From: RBG-16-57-9 sp964462185
Lineage (GTDB): Archaea; Thermoproteota; Bathyarchaeia; TCS64
Direction of reading: 5' to 3'
Assembly: GCA_964462185.1 (NCBI GenBank)
Contig: CAYWWV010000026.1
Span: 1-19,115, forward strand
Length of the DNA stretch: 19,115 bases
Shown here: positions 8,113 through 14,278 of the stretch, piece by piece
Numbering within the stretch: the stretch's first letter is position 1
Layout of the letters: each line of letters opens with the position of its first letter
Notes under the pieces: generated by a model
The model's database searches: none
Told to the model about the DNA's origin: nothing
Seen by the model: the letters and a program-made list of their open reading frames with translations, nothing else
Translations under genes and position numbers: made by a program

Positions 8113-8131
8113 ACCGTTACACGGGGCACCC

Positions 8132-8139
8132 CCTTAAAG
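8132..8139 (-). promoter_or_regulatory. TATA-like box for the helicase gene
   Basis: CTTTAAGG on the minus strand is centred 24 bp before ATG 8112, predicting a leaderless transcript. It lies in the 29-bp gap between the divergent helicase and RAM-domain genes, only a few bases from the GTG of the latter, so it cannot serve that GTG as a normal leaderless promoter. Confidence 0.55.
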
Positions 8140-8141
8140 CT

Positions 8142-8411
8142 GTGCCCACCCCCCCAAAGGCCCTAAAAACACACATCGACCTCAGTCTCAGCTACCCCCG
8201 CTGCTGCACCGATGAGTTCATAGAGGCCCTTAGGGGGGTGGGGGAGGTGGTGGAGGGCCACTACACAGATGGGGAGAACGATATGGTGTTCATGGTGGTG
8301 GCCAGGGACCCCGGCCACCTCAGAGAGGTTCTCGTGAGGTTGAACAGCCTCCCAGGCGTCCAAGGAACCAAGTCCACCATCTTCCTCTCCACACCCATCA
8401 AGAGGCGGTGA
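8142..8411 (+). CDS. Stand-alone RAM (Lrp/AsnC ligand-binding) domain protein
   Basis: An 89-residue protein without a DNA-binding helix-turn-helix. The order of strands and helices fits the alpha/beta RAM domain of Lrp/AsnC regulators: DLSLSY (13-18), helix CTDEFIEALRGVG (22-34), VVEGHYTDGENDMVFMVVAR (36-55), helix PGHLREVLVRLNSLPGV (57-73) and KSTIFLSTPI (77-86). The GENDM turn sits where the family has its G-D-Y-D effector loop, and LNSLPGV with a final beta strand is typical. Known stand-alone RAM proteins bind amino acids and form oligomers with full-length Lrp-type regulators. Two adjacent Cys (21-22) are unusual. The start is GTG 8142, as no other in-frame start precedes GAT-ATG at residue 48; its own promoter is unclear. 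It is convergent with the amino-acid permease gene, 5 bp apart. Confidence 0.7.
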   Translation: MPTPPKALKTHIDLSLSYPRCCTDEFIEALRGVGEVVEGHYTDGENDMVFMVVARDPGHLREVLVRLNSLPGVQGTKSTIFLSTPIKRR

Positions 8412-8416
8412 CCCCC

Positions 8417-9388
8417 TCACTCGGTGGTGGCCACGTTTCTGAGGGTTCTAGCTAGCCTGCGGAGGCTTTCCCGAAGGTGTGCCTTGGAGAGCTTGGCCCT
8501 GTCTATGGCTGTCAAGCCGTTGGGCTCGATAGCCAGGATGGTGAATAGGAAGACTATGGGGATGAGGGCCTCGTAGGCCCCCATGGCTACTCCAAGGTGG
8601 GAGATCAGGGCCCAGGTGAGGGCCTTGGTGCCCACCGCCACCAGGAACCCCCCCAGGATGGCCCCCGTGATGCTGTTGAGGCCCCCCAAGACGCTTCCAG
8701 CCATAACGTTGACTATGAGGGCGTCGCTGTAGTTGACGCTGGTGTTGAGCCACATGGAGACGATGGAGCCGCTGAGGGCTGCCAGCGAGCCCGATATCCA
8801 CCAGGAGGCTATGTGCATCAAGCCCACATCCACCCCCAGCCCTTGGGCTAGGGCCTCGTTCTCGGCGGTGGCGCGCATGGCAACCCCGTGCTTGGACCAC
8901 TTGAGGAATCCCTGGAGGAGGAGGACGATGGTGAGGACGGTTAGGGGGGCTGCGACGGATATGGCTGGGAGCCCCCAGAGCCTGGTGTCATAGGCGTAGA
9001 GGTTGAACCCCTGGCTCTGCATCTTCTTCACCACCAAGAGCCAGTAGCTGAAGACGGCCAGGGCTTTGGAGATGATCTGGCCGACAATGTAGAAGGTGAA
9101 GGTGAGGGTTATGTCGCTGAAGGGCCTGCCCCGGAGGGGCTTCACCACGGCTTGGTAGAGGAGGATGCCTGCCAGCCCTCCCACCAGCGCTGAGAGGGGC
9201 CACGTCAGGTAGGGGTTTAACCCCCTCAAGCGTACCAGGTAGAAGGTGACCATTGTGCCCAGGGTAGCTAGGCTGGTGTGGGCGAAGTTGGGGAACTTCT
9301 CCATCATATAGGTGAAGGTGAACCCTATGCACAGCATCACCAGCAGGCTCATGTTGACTACTGTGCTAAGCAGGAGGCCCAGGCTCAC
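8417..9388 (-). CDS. livH: LivH-type branched-chain amino-acid ABC transporter permease
   Basis: A 323-residue integral membrane protein with about eight hydrophobic segments. FTFTYMMEKFPNFAHTSL (23-40) corresponds to the LivH signature usually seen as ...TLIYGVLRIINFAHG. GVAMRATAENEALAQGLGVDVG (168-189) is the cytoplasmic loop that contacts the ATPases, and the GSVLGGLNSITGAILGGF segment (231-248) is also typical. I place the start at GTG 9388 rather than the longer open frame beginning at 9490: a good TATA box lies 26 bp upstream of 9388, the family begins its first helix there, and the extra residues are Arg/Gly-rich and unlike a membrane N-terminus. The partner permease LivM, the ATPases and the binding protein are not in the window. 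The gene is alone, with its 3' end 5 bp from the RAM-domain gene. Confidence 0.87.
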   Translation of the reverse strand: MSLGLLLSTVVNMSLLVMLCIGFTFTYMMEKFPNFAHTSLATLGTMVTFYLVRLRGLNPYLTWPLSALVGGLAGILLYQAVVKPLRGRPFSDITLTFTFYIVGQIISKALAVFSYWLLVVKKMQSQGFNLYAYDTRLWGLPAISVAAPLTVLTIVLLLQGFLKWSKHGVAMRATAENEALAQGLGVDVGLMHIASWWISGSLAALSGSIVSMWLNTSVNYSDALIVNVMAGSVLGGLNSITGAILGGFLVAVGTKALTWALISHLGVAMGAYEALIPIVFLFTILAIEPNGLTAIDRAKLSKAHLRESLRRLARTLRNVATTE

Positions 9389-9410
9389 ACCGATAACGCG
9401 GCAGCCGCCC

Positions 9411-9418
9411 CATATAAG
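9411..9418 (-). promoter_or_regulatory. TATA-like box for the livH-type gene
   Basis: The minus strand reads CTTATATG, centred 26 bp upstream of the GTG at 9388. This spacing decides the permease start and indicates a leaderless message. Confidence 0.6.
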
Positions 9419-9471
9419 ACGTGGCCGCACCCCCAGACCCCGGCGGCAACCCCTAAAACCATGAAGAGATA

Positions 9472-9479
9472 ATTTAAAC
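9472..9479 (+). promoter_or_regulatory. TATA-like box for the tubulin-locus operon A-B
   Basis: ATTTAAAC is centred 36 bp upstream of the TTG at 9511, predicting transcription from about 9500 and a leader of roughly 10 nt. It lies in the AT-rich divergent region shared with the permease gene. Confidence 0.5.
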
Positions 9480-9510
9480 CAGTAGAGCAAGATTCAATAG
9501 GGTTACTGGT

Positions 9511-10482
9511 TTGAAGCGGGTTCACCTACTCCTAGTTGTCGTTTTGCTATCCCTCTTACCAGGTGCCATGGCGCAGGAGAGCCTTCCCTGGATTGTGGAG
9601 TATGAGATCAGGGACTACACCTCTGGCCAAACAGTCTTGGAGTGGAGCTACGAGTCGGGGGAGGTCCTGGAGAACGCCCCCATCCTCGCGGGGGAGGAGT
9701 ACCGGGTGTCCTTCACCCTCAACGTGCGTCAGACGGTGGACCAGGCTGTTCTCACCCTCAGTCTCTCCGATGTCTTGGCCCTGGAGTCTGAGGCCGTCTA
9801 CTGGACTGTGGGACCCGATTTCCCCCGCACCGAGGGCTTCAACCCCGCAGAGCCCTCCATCAGCCTCCACCACCTCCAGGGCGTATACCAGGTCACCGTG
9901 GTGGGCAAGATAAAGCCCGACGTGACCCAGGTCTCGGGGAACGGTGTGACCTTCCACAAGCCCCTGGAGGTGGACCTGGTGGAGCTGGAGGGGCCTGAGG
10001 GGACGCGGTACGACCAGATACGGGTGACGGTCATCGACAGCAAGATAGACGACTACCGGTTCCTCTTGGGCCAGAAGAGGGCCCAGCTGGAGGAGTACCA
10101 AGCCACCGGGGTGGACCCGGCCTACGTGGAGCTTTTCCAGAAATTCCTAGCCCTCTCTGAGGCCCAGGCCGAGCTGGGGTTGGTGGACTCGGCAATATCC
10201 CTCCTGGAGACCTTGGATGTGGAGGCCCCCCCACTGGAGGTGGGCCCCAGCTGGATGGAGCAATACTTCCTCCCCGTGGCTGGGGGGCTGGGCGTATTGG
10301 CGGTTCTCGCGCTGGCCCTGCTCCTAAGAACCCATGGAAGGCTGGGGTTCGTCCATAGGACCGTGGAGGACCAGCTGAGGGAGCTGGAGGCCCTCCAGGG
10401 TAGGGCTAGGAGGCTGGACAGGGAGTTGGCTAGCAGGTTAGAGGAATTGAGTGAGAGATTGAGAGAAGCGGTGAGGATTTGA
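9511..10482 (+). CDS. Gene A: type I membrane protein with extracytoplasmic domain and cytoplasmic coiled coil
   Basis: A 323-residue protein with a clear signal peptide (MKRV, hydrophobic core, GAMA cut site near residue 21) read from a TTG at 9511. Residues 22-150 look beta-rich, followed by a helical stretch at 182-235. A membrane helix lies at about 252-272, and a charged heptad-like coiled coil at 282-320 (EDQLRELEAL, RRLDRELASRLEEL) would face the cytoplasm. No known domain was recognised. The TGA at 10480-10482 overlaps the ATG of the tubulin-like gene (TGATG), so the two are translationally coupled and likely act together. I infer a sensor or membrane anchor that touches the helical part of protein B through its tail. 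An adhesion or secretion component is an alternative. Topology is well supported, function is not. Confidence 0.8.
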   Translation: MKRVHLLLVVVLLSLLPGAMAQESLPWIVEYEIRDYTSGQTVLEWSYESGEVLENAPILAGEEYRVSFTLNVRQTVDQAVLTLSLSDVLALESEAVYWTVGPDFPRTEGFNPAEPSISLHHLQGVYQVTVVGKIKPDVTQVSGNGVTFHKPLEVDLVELEGPEGTRYDQIRVTVIDSKIDDYRFLLGQKRAQLEEYQATGVDPAYVELFQKFLALSEAQAELGLVDSAISLLETLDVEAPPLEVGPSWMEQYFLPVAGGLGVLAVLALALLLRTHGRLGFVHRTVEDQLRELEALQGRARRLDRELASRLEELSERLREAVRI

Positions 10483-10484
10483 TG
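10470..10484 (+). promoter_or_regulatory. Ribosome-binding site and TGATG stop-start coupling of A and B
   Basis: GGTGAGG at 10470-10476 lies 5 nt before the ATG at 10482-10484, which shares its A with the TGA of the upstream gene. This decides in favour of ATG 10482 over the TTG three bases earlier. Confidence 0.65.
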
Positions 10485-13139
10485 AGCGAATACAGCAACG
10501 TGATACACTTAGTGGGTTTAGGTGGGGCTGGAACCAATATCGTTGAGGAGTTCCTCAAAACCCCTAAAACCATGGACCTCCTGGACAGGGGGGCCTCCCG
10601 GCTGAGCATGATGGCCTTGGACATAGCCGACCCAGACATCAAGAGCCTAGAGGACACCTACAACAGGGTCCTGGACCAGATGAGGAGGCGGGGCATCCCC
10701 CAGGACCGGCTCAGCCTCATCGCCAGGAGCATAAAGTTCCCCAGCGCCGAGGCCATGTTCGACTTCGTGCAAGCCAAATTCAGCGAGCACCTGGAGAACG
10801 AAGGGGTGAAACTCCAAAAATACCACCAGTGGCTCCCCAGCACCATGGCCATACCCCCCCTGGCCGGGGGCGCCGGCCGACGCCGGAGCCTGGCCAAGGC
10901 CATATACAACCTCAACTACTACCAGCTGGGCATCATCAAGAGCTTCATCAACCTCTTCAAAGACAACGCCCTCAGCACCATCACCAGCCCCATCATCCTA
11001 CTGGTCTTCGGCCTGGGAGGAGGCACCGGAAGCGGGATAGCCCTAGACTTCGCCCGCCACCTCCGCCAAGCAGTGGGCTCAGGGGTGCCCATACTAGGCC
11101 TCTGCATCCTCCCCTGCCCAGGAGACGACCCCCCAGCCAAAGGCTACTCGGCATACAACGCCCTCCAAGAGCTGGAATTGGTGCTGAACAGGGAGAAGAA
11201 CGAGGCCCTGGTGGAGGCCCTAGGCGAGACCTACAGAAACCCCTTCAACACCCTCCTCTTCCTCCCCCTCATGCCCGCCTACAACAAGACGGGCAACATA
11301 GTGGCCGCCAGGAGCGAGGTGGACAAGATGATCGTGGAGGTCATCTACGTCCTCATGGACTTCGACCTGGCAGACCTCATGAGCGGCATCGGCACCGAGG
11401 TGGGCCTCACAGACAACAGCATACACACCCTAAGCATGGTCAAGGTCAACTACCCCGTGGACGCCTACGTGGAGGCCTTCAAGTCCAACCTGGAGAAGAT
11501 GCAGAAGCTGGCCGAGATACGGCGGGAGAAGCTGGCCATACTGGACAGCCTCCACCGCGCCATGCTCCTCAAGAAGGAGGAGGTGGAGTCCATCTACCGC
11601 GACTACCTGGTGAAGACCAACTCCTACAACGCGGTGGACTTCGAGGACCGGGTCCTCCAACTGGTGCGCAGCAACCCCCGCTTCGAGGAGGACATGAGCC
11701 TCTACGTTAAAAGCGTGGAGGACCAGGTGGGCCTCTGGGTGGACGAGGCCATCCAATTCGTATCCACCATAAACCTGGTGGCCAGGGAGGGGACCATCGA
11801 GGACACCATCTCCAAACTGGTGCTGCACGAGGAAGACGCCGACCCCCACGACAGCCTGGAGGGCCTGGTGCGACACTTGAGCAAGACCTACCCCCGATTC
11901 AAGGAGAGGAGGGCAGCCATATTCGAGAGGCTGGAGCAACTGGTGCCCAGCAGCCAGGGCCTAACCCTCAGACAGAAGAAGCTGCTGGAGGACTTCATGA
12001 ACCTGGTATCCGTGGCCGAGAAAGCCCTCGACATCCTGGAGCTCTACACCAGGAACCGACACCTAGCCGACGCCATGGCCCGCCGATACGAGCTCCTCCC
12101 CGAGGAGGACCGCCTCGACGTCAACTTCAAGGAGATGAAGGCCGAGTTCACCACCATATACCACCTACTGCAACTCATGGTCAAGCCCAGCTCCGACGAG
12201 GTGAAGATGGTGGACGAACACCTCACCTACCTCCAAACCCTCATAGCCCGCTTCCGGGGCCGCCGGGAGGAGCTGGAGAAAGAACTCCTCCGCCTAGAGG
12301 AGAAAAGGAGTAGGCTCCGCTTCGACAAGGAGAAGTATGAGAAGGACTCCCGGGGCCTGGACCTATTCGGGCGTAAGCGGTACAGCAAGGAAAGGCTGGG
12401 GGAGGTGGAGCGGCAGCTAGCGGCTCTGGGCGAGGAGGAGGCCCACGTGGAGGCCGAGGTGAAGGCCGTGGAGGGCCTCATAGAGATCTATGAGGAGTTG
12501 GCACGCAAGCTGGAGGCCACCAGCGAGTACCGGAAGATGCTCCAGGAGGTGCTGGGCCTCTCAGAGGAGTACCAGAGGAAGCTGAGCGAGATCATCCAGC
12601 GCAACAAATACTACGAGCGGACCACCGAGCTCACCGGCGCCGAGCAGGGCAAGATCATTTACAAGATCCTGGCCGAGCAGGAGGACCAGTTGAACCAGGA
12701 GGGGATCCTGGAGGAGATCCTGGATGTGGACCACTTCAAGGACTATATGCGGAGCGTGGTCCGCATATACCGCACCCCCAACATCATGGGGATGAAGAGC
12801 AGCTATAAGAGCGACTACCTCTGGGTCACCGTCCAGGCCCCCCAGGGGCTTTGGGACGAGGACCTGACCCAGGAGCTGTACACCGCCCTGGCGGCTTACG
12901 TTACGGGGGACGTCTCCAAGACCATAACGGTGCGGCTGGTGGACTGCCAGGACCCGTGGGTCATCAGGATCGTGGTGGTGGCTGGGAGGGGGAGGGTGGA
13001 GGACCTTTCGCCCTACGACGAGATGGAGCGCCTCAACCGTAAGGCCAGTGAGTTCGAGGTGGGGTTGAGCAGGAGCTTCCTGGTGGAGCATGGGCCGAGC
13101 CTGGAGGAGCTGGTGGAGGAGCTAGGTATCCAGGGCTAG
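10482..13139 (+). CDS. Gene B: large tubulin/FtsZ-superfamily GTPase with helical insertion
   Basis: An 885-residue cytoplasmic protein. GLGGAGTNI (12-20) is the T1 phosphate-binding loop, GLGGGTGSG (177-185) the tubulin/FtsZ signature loop T4, and DFDLADLMSGIG (293-304) matches the FtsZ T7 loop, keeping both Asp residues that activate GTP hydrolysis in the next subunit. Residues 202-235 (PILGLCILPCPG, then YNALQELELVL) follow the FtsZ order after T4. Residues 335-760 are almost wholly helical and highly charged, with strong coiled coil at 590-705. Then comes an FtsZ-type C-terminal domain (780-835: LWVTVQAP..., VSKTITVRLVD, WVIRIVVVAG). The nearest Pfam I recall is Tubulin_2 (PF13809). FtsZ is about 360 residues, so this is far longer. 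It is coupled to membrane gene A; its 3' end overlaps gene E by 18 bp. GTP-driven assembly is inferred from the intact motifs. Confidence 0.85.
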   Translation: MSEYSNVIHLVGLGGAGTNIVEEFLKTPKTMDLLDRGASRLSMMALDIADPDIKSLEDTYNRVLDQMRRRGIPQDRLSLIARSIKFPSAEAMFDFVQAKFSEHLENEGVKLQKYHQWLPSTMAIPPLAGGAGRRRSLAKAIYNLNYYQLGIIKSFINLFKDNALSTITSPIILLVFGLGGGTGSGIALDFARHLRQAVGSGVPILGLCILPCPGDDPPAKGYSAYNALQELELVLNREKNEALVEALGETYRNPFNTLLFLPLMPAYNKTGNIVAARSEVDKMIVEVIYVLMDFDLADLMSGIGTEVGLTDNSIHTLSMVKVNYPVDAYVEAFKSNLEKMQKLAEIRREKLAILDSLHRAMLLKKEEVESIYRDYLVKTNSYNAVDFEDRVLQLVRSNPRFEEDMSLYVKSVEDQVGLWVDEAIQFVSTINLVAREGTIEDTISKLVLHEEDADPHDSLEGLVRHLSKTYPRFKERRAAIFERLEQLVPSSQGLTLRQKKLLEDFMNLVSVAEKALDILELYTRNRHLADAMARRYELLPEEDRLDVNFKEMKAEFTTIYHLLQLMVKPSSDEVKMVDEHLTYLQTLIARFRGRREELEKELLRLEEKRSRLRFDKEKYEKDSRGLDLFGRKRYSKERLGEVERQLAALGEEEAHVEAEVKAVEGLIEIYEELARKLEATSEYRKMLQEVLGLSEEYQRKLSEIIQRNKYYERTTELTGAEQGKIIYKILAEQEDQLNQEGILEEILDVDHFKDYMRSVVRIYRTPNIMGMKSSYKSDYLWVTVQAPQGLWDEDLTQELYTALAAYVTGDVSKTITVRLVDCQDPWVIRIVVVAGRGRVEDLSPYDEMERLNRKASEFEVGLSRSFLVEHGPSLEELVEELGIQG

Positions 13140-14249
13140 GGCCTCCAGTATGCTTCTCCACTCCTGTTGATCCACGTAGCCTTTCTCCAGGTTCATGTCG
13201 CTGAACCTTCTCACCCGGGCGTAGGACTGGGATAGTCTTTCCCTGGGGCCGGCTCCCCCCACCAGTATTAGGGCGTCCACCCTGTCGTCCAGCCTCTCGG
13301 CGAATAGGGGCTCGCATATCTGGGGGAGGTCCAGCCCCAGGCTCTCCTGGAGCCAGGCGGCCACCTCCACCTCCAACAACCCCTTCTGGAACCTTCGCAT
13401 GTAGGCCTTGGGGGCGCGGACCAAGACGTAGATGAGGGAGGCCTCCCCCAGCCCAGGCTCCATGAGGGGCTGCTCCAGGGATATCTCCAGTATGTTCCTC
13501 AGCGACTCGTATATCCCCAGGCTGCACCCTGCCGCCATGTAGGCGCTGTAGACCTGGGCCCCGTAGTTGGAGGAGAGCCTGTCCAGCTCCCTCACCACGT
13601 TCTCCTTCTCGAGTAGTAGGTCTAGGAGGTAGTCTAGGACTCGGGGCCCTGTGAGGGGCTCCCCCTGGGGGGTTACTCCGTGGAAGCCTTCCAGGGCTTC
13701 TTGCTCGAGGAGGAGGAGTGGGGTGGAGCCGTCGGCCAGCATCCGCCCCACGGCTGAGAGGGCGTTGTAGTGGGCGTCGGAGCTGTGGGTTTTGGCGGGG
13801 TAGACCAGGGTGGTGAGGGTTTGCTTTCCCTGGGCCTTTTGGTGGGCCACTAGGGGTGGTAGAAGCCCCGAGGCCAGCCCTTCACCCCCGTTGGCCACCG
13901 CCAGTACCTCCCTGTGGTAGTGGTATAGGTGGCGGTCTAGGAGGGTGGAGACACGCCCCTCCACGGCCTCCCTGGCCTCGAACCAGTAGTGGGGCTCGTA
14001 GAGGGTGTCCAAGACCAGGCCCTCCTCCCCTGTAGACTCAAGTGTTTTATGCCGTAACTCTTTCTTATGATTCACCCGTATTAGGGTGTAGGCCCCTCCT
14101 TGGAGGTGGGGGGATTGGGCCATGGTTTCAAGAGTGTATGCGCCGAGGGTCACGATGGCTTTATCTGGTAGAACGGGGGTAACAGCCTCCAACTGTTTGC
14201 GGAGGCGACTCAAGGCGAGGCTCTCCACGGCTATATCTGGGGTGGTCAA
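13122..14249 (-). CDS. Gene E: degenerate FtsZ/tubulin-fold protein (probable pseudo-GTPase)
   Basis: A 375-residue protein of FtsZ length that follows the FtsZ order. KAIVTLGAYTLETMAQ (30-45) then TLIRVN (55-60) match beta-1/T1 and the following strand, but the glycine loop is gone. EVLAVANGGEGLASGLLPPL (114-133) replaces the GGGTGTG region, followed by TLTTLVYPA (144-152) and a YNALSAVGRML helix as in FtsZ after T4. NYGAQVYSAYMAAGCSLGI (228-246) aligns with the T7 segment NLDFADVKTVMSNAG, with Gln232 where the catalytic Asp should be. ASLIYVLV (270-277) and ICEPLFAERLDDRVDALILV (311-330) match the FtsZ C-terminal domain. I infer a non-catalytic partner of protein B. The fold call rests on my own alignment. 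The start is TTG 14249, supported by a TATA-like box 26 bp upstream. It converges on gene B with an 18-bp overlap. Confidence 0.65.
   Translation of the reverse strand: MTTPDIAVESLALSRLRKQLEAVTPVLPDKAIVTLGAYTLETMAQSPHLQGGAYTLIRVNHKKELRHKTLESTGEEGLVLDTLYEPHYWFEAREAVEGRVSTLLDRHLYHYHREVLAVANGGEGLASGLLPPLVAHQKAQGKQTLTTLVYPAKTHSSDAHYNALSAVGRMLADGSTPLLLLEQEALEGFHGVTPQGEPLTGPRVLDYLLDLLLEKENVVRELDRLSSNYGAQVYSAYMAAGCSLGIYESLRNILEISLEQPLMEPGLGEASLIYVLVRAPKAYMRRFQKGLLEVEVAAWLQESLGLDLPQICEPLFAERLDDRVDALILVGGAGPRERLSQSYARVRRFSDMNLEKGYVDQQEWRSILEALALDT
14231..14237 (+). promoter_or_regulatory. TATA-like box for operon C-D
   Basis: CTATATC predicts transcription from about 14260, leaving a 16-nt leader with a purine-rich GGGTGGGG element just before ATG 14276. 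The box lies inside the first codons of the divergent gene E. Confidence 0.4.
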
Positions 14250-14271
14250 CGCTTAGTAAAGGGTAGGGTGG

Positions 14272-14278
14272 GGATATG
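14272..14278 (-). promoter_or_regulatory. TATA-like box for gene E
   Basis: CATATCC on the minus strand is centred 26 bp upstream of the TTG at 14249. It overlaps the ATG of the divergent gene C, so the two promoters are interlocked. It is a weaker box than others in the window. Confidence 0.35.

Noticed and set aside
10829..11710. 293-residue plus-strand frame inside gene B
   Set aside because: Pro/Gln/His/Arg-rich shadow frame; gene B carries clear tubulin motifs in its own frame.
10560..12300. C-rich coding-strand stretch in gene B followed by a G-rich part
   Set aside because: Looked like a compositional switch or transfer boundary, but the change follows amino-acid content (Glu/Gly/Val-rich coiled coil and end domain) and similar shifts occur in gene C.
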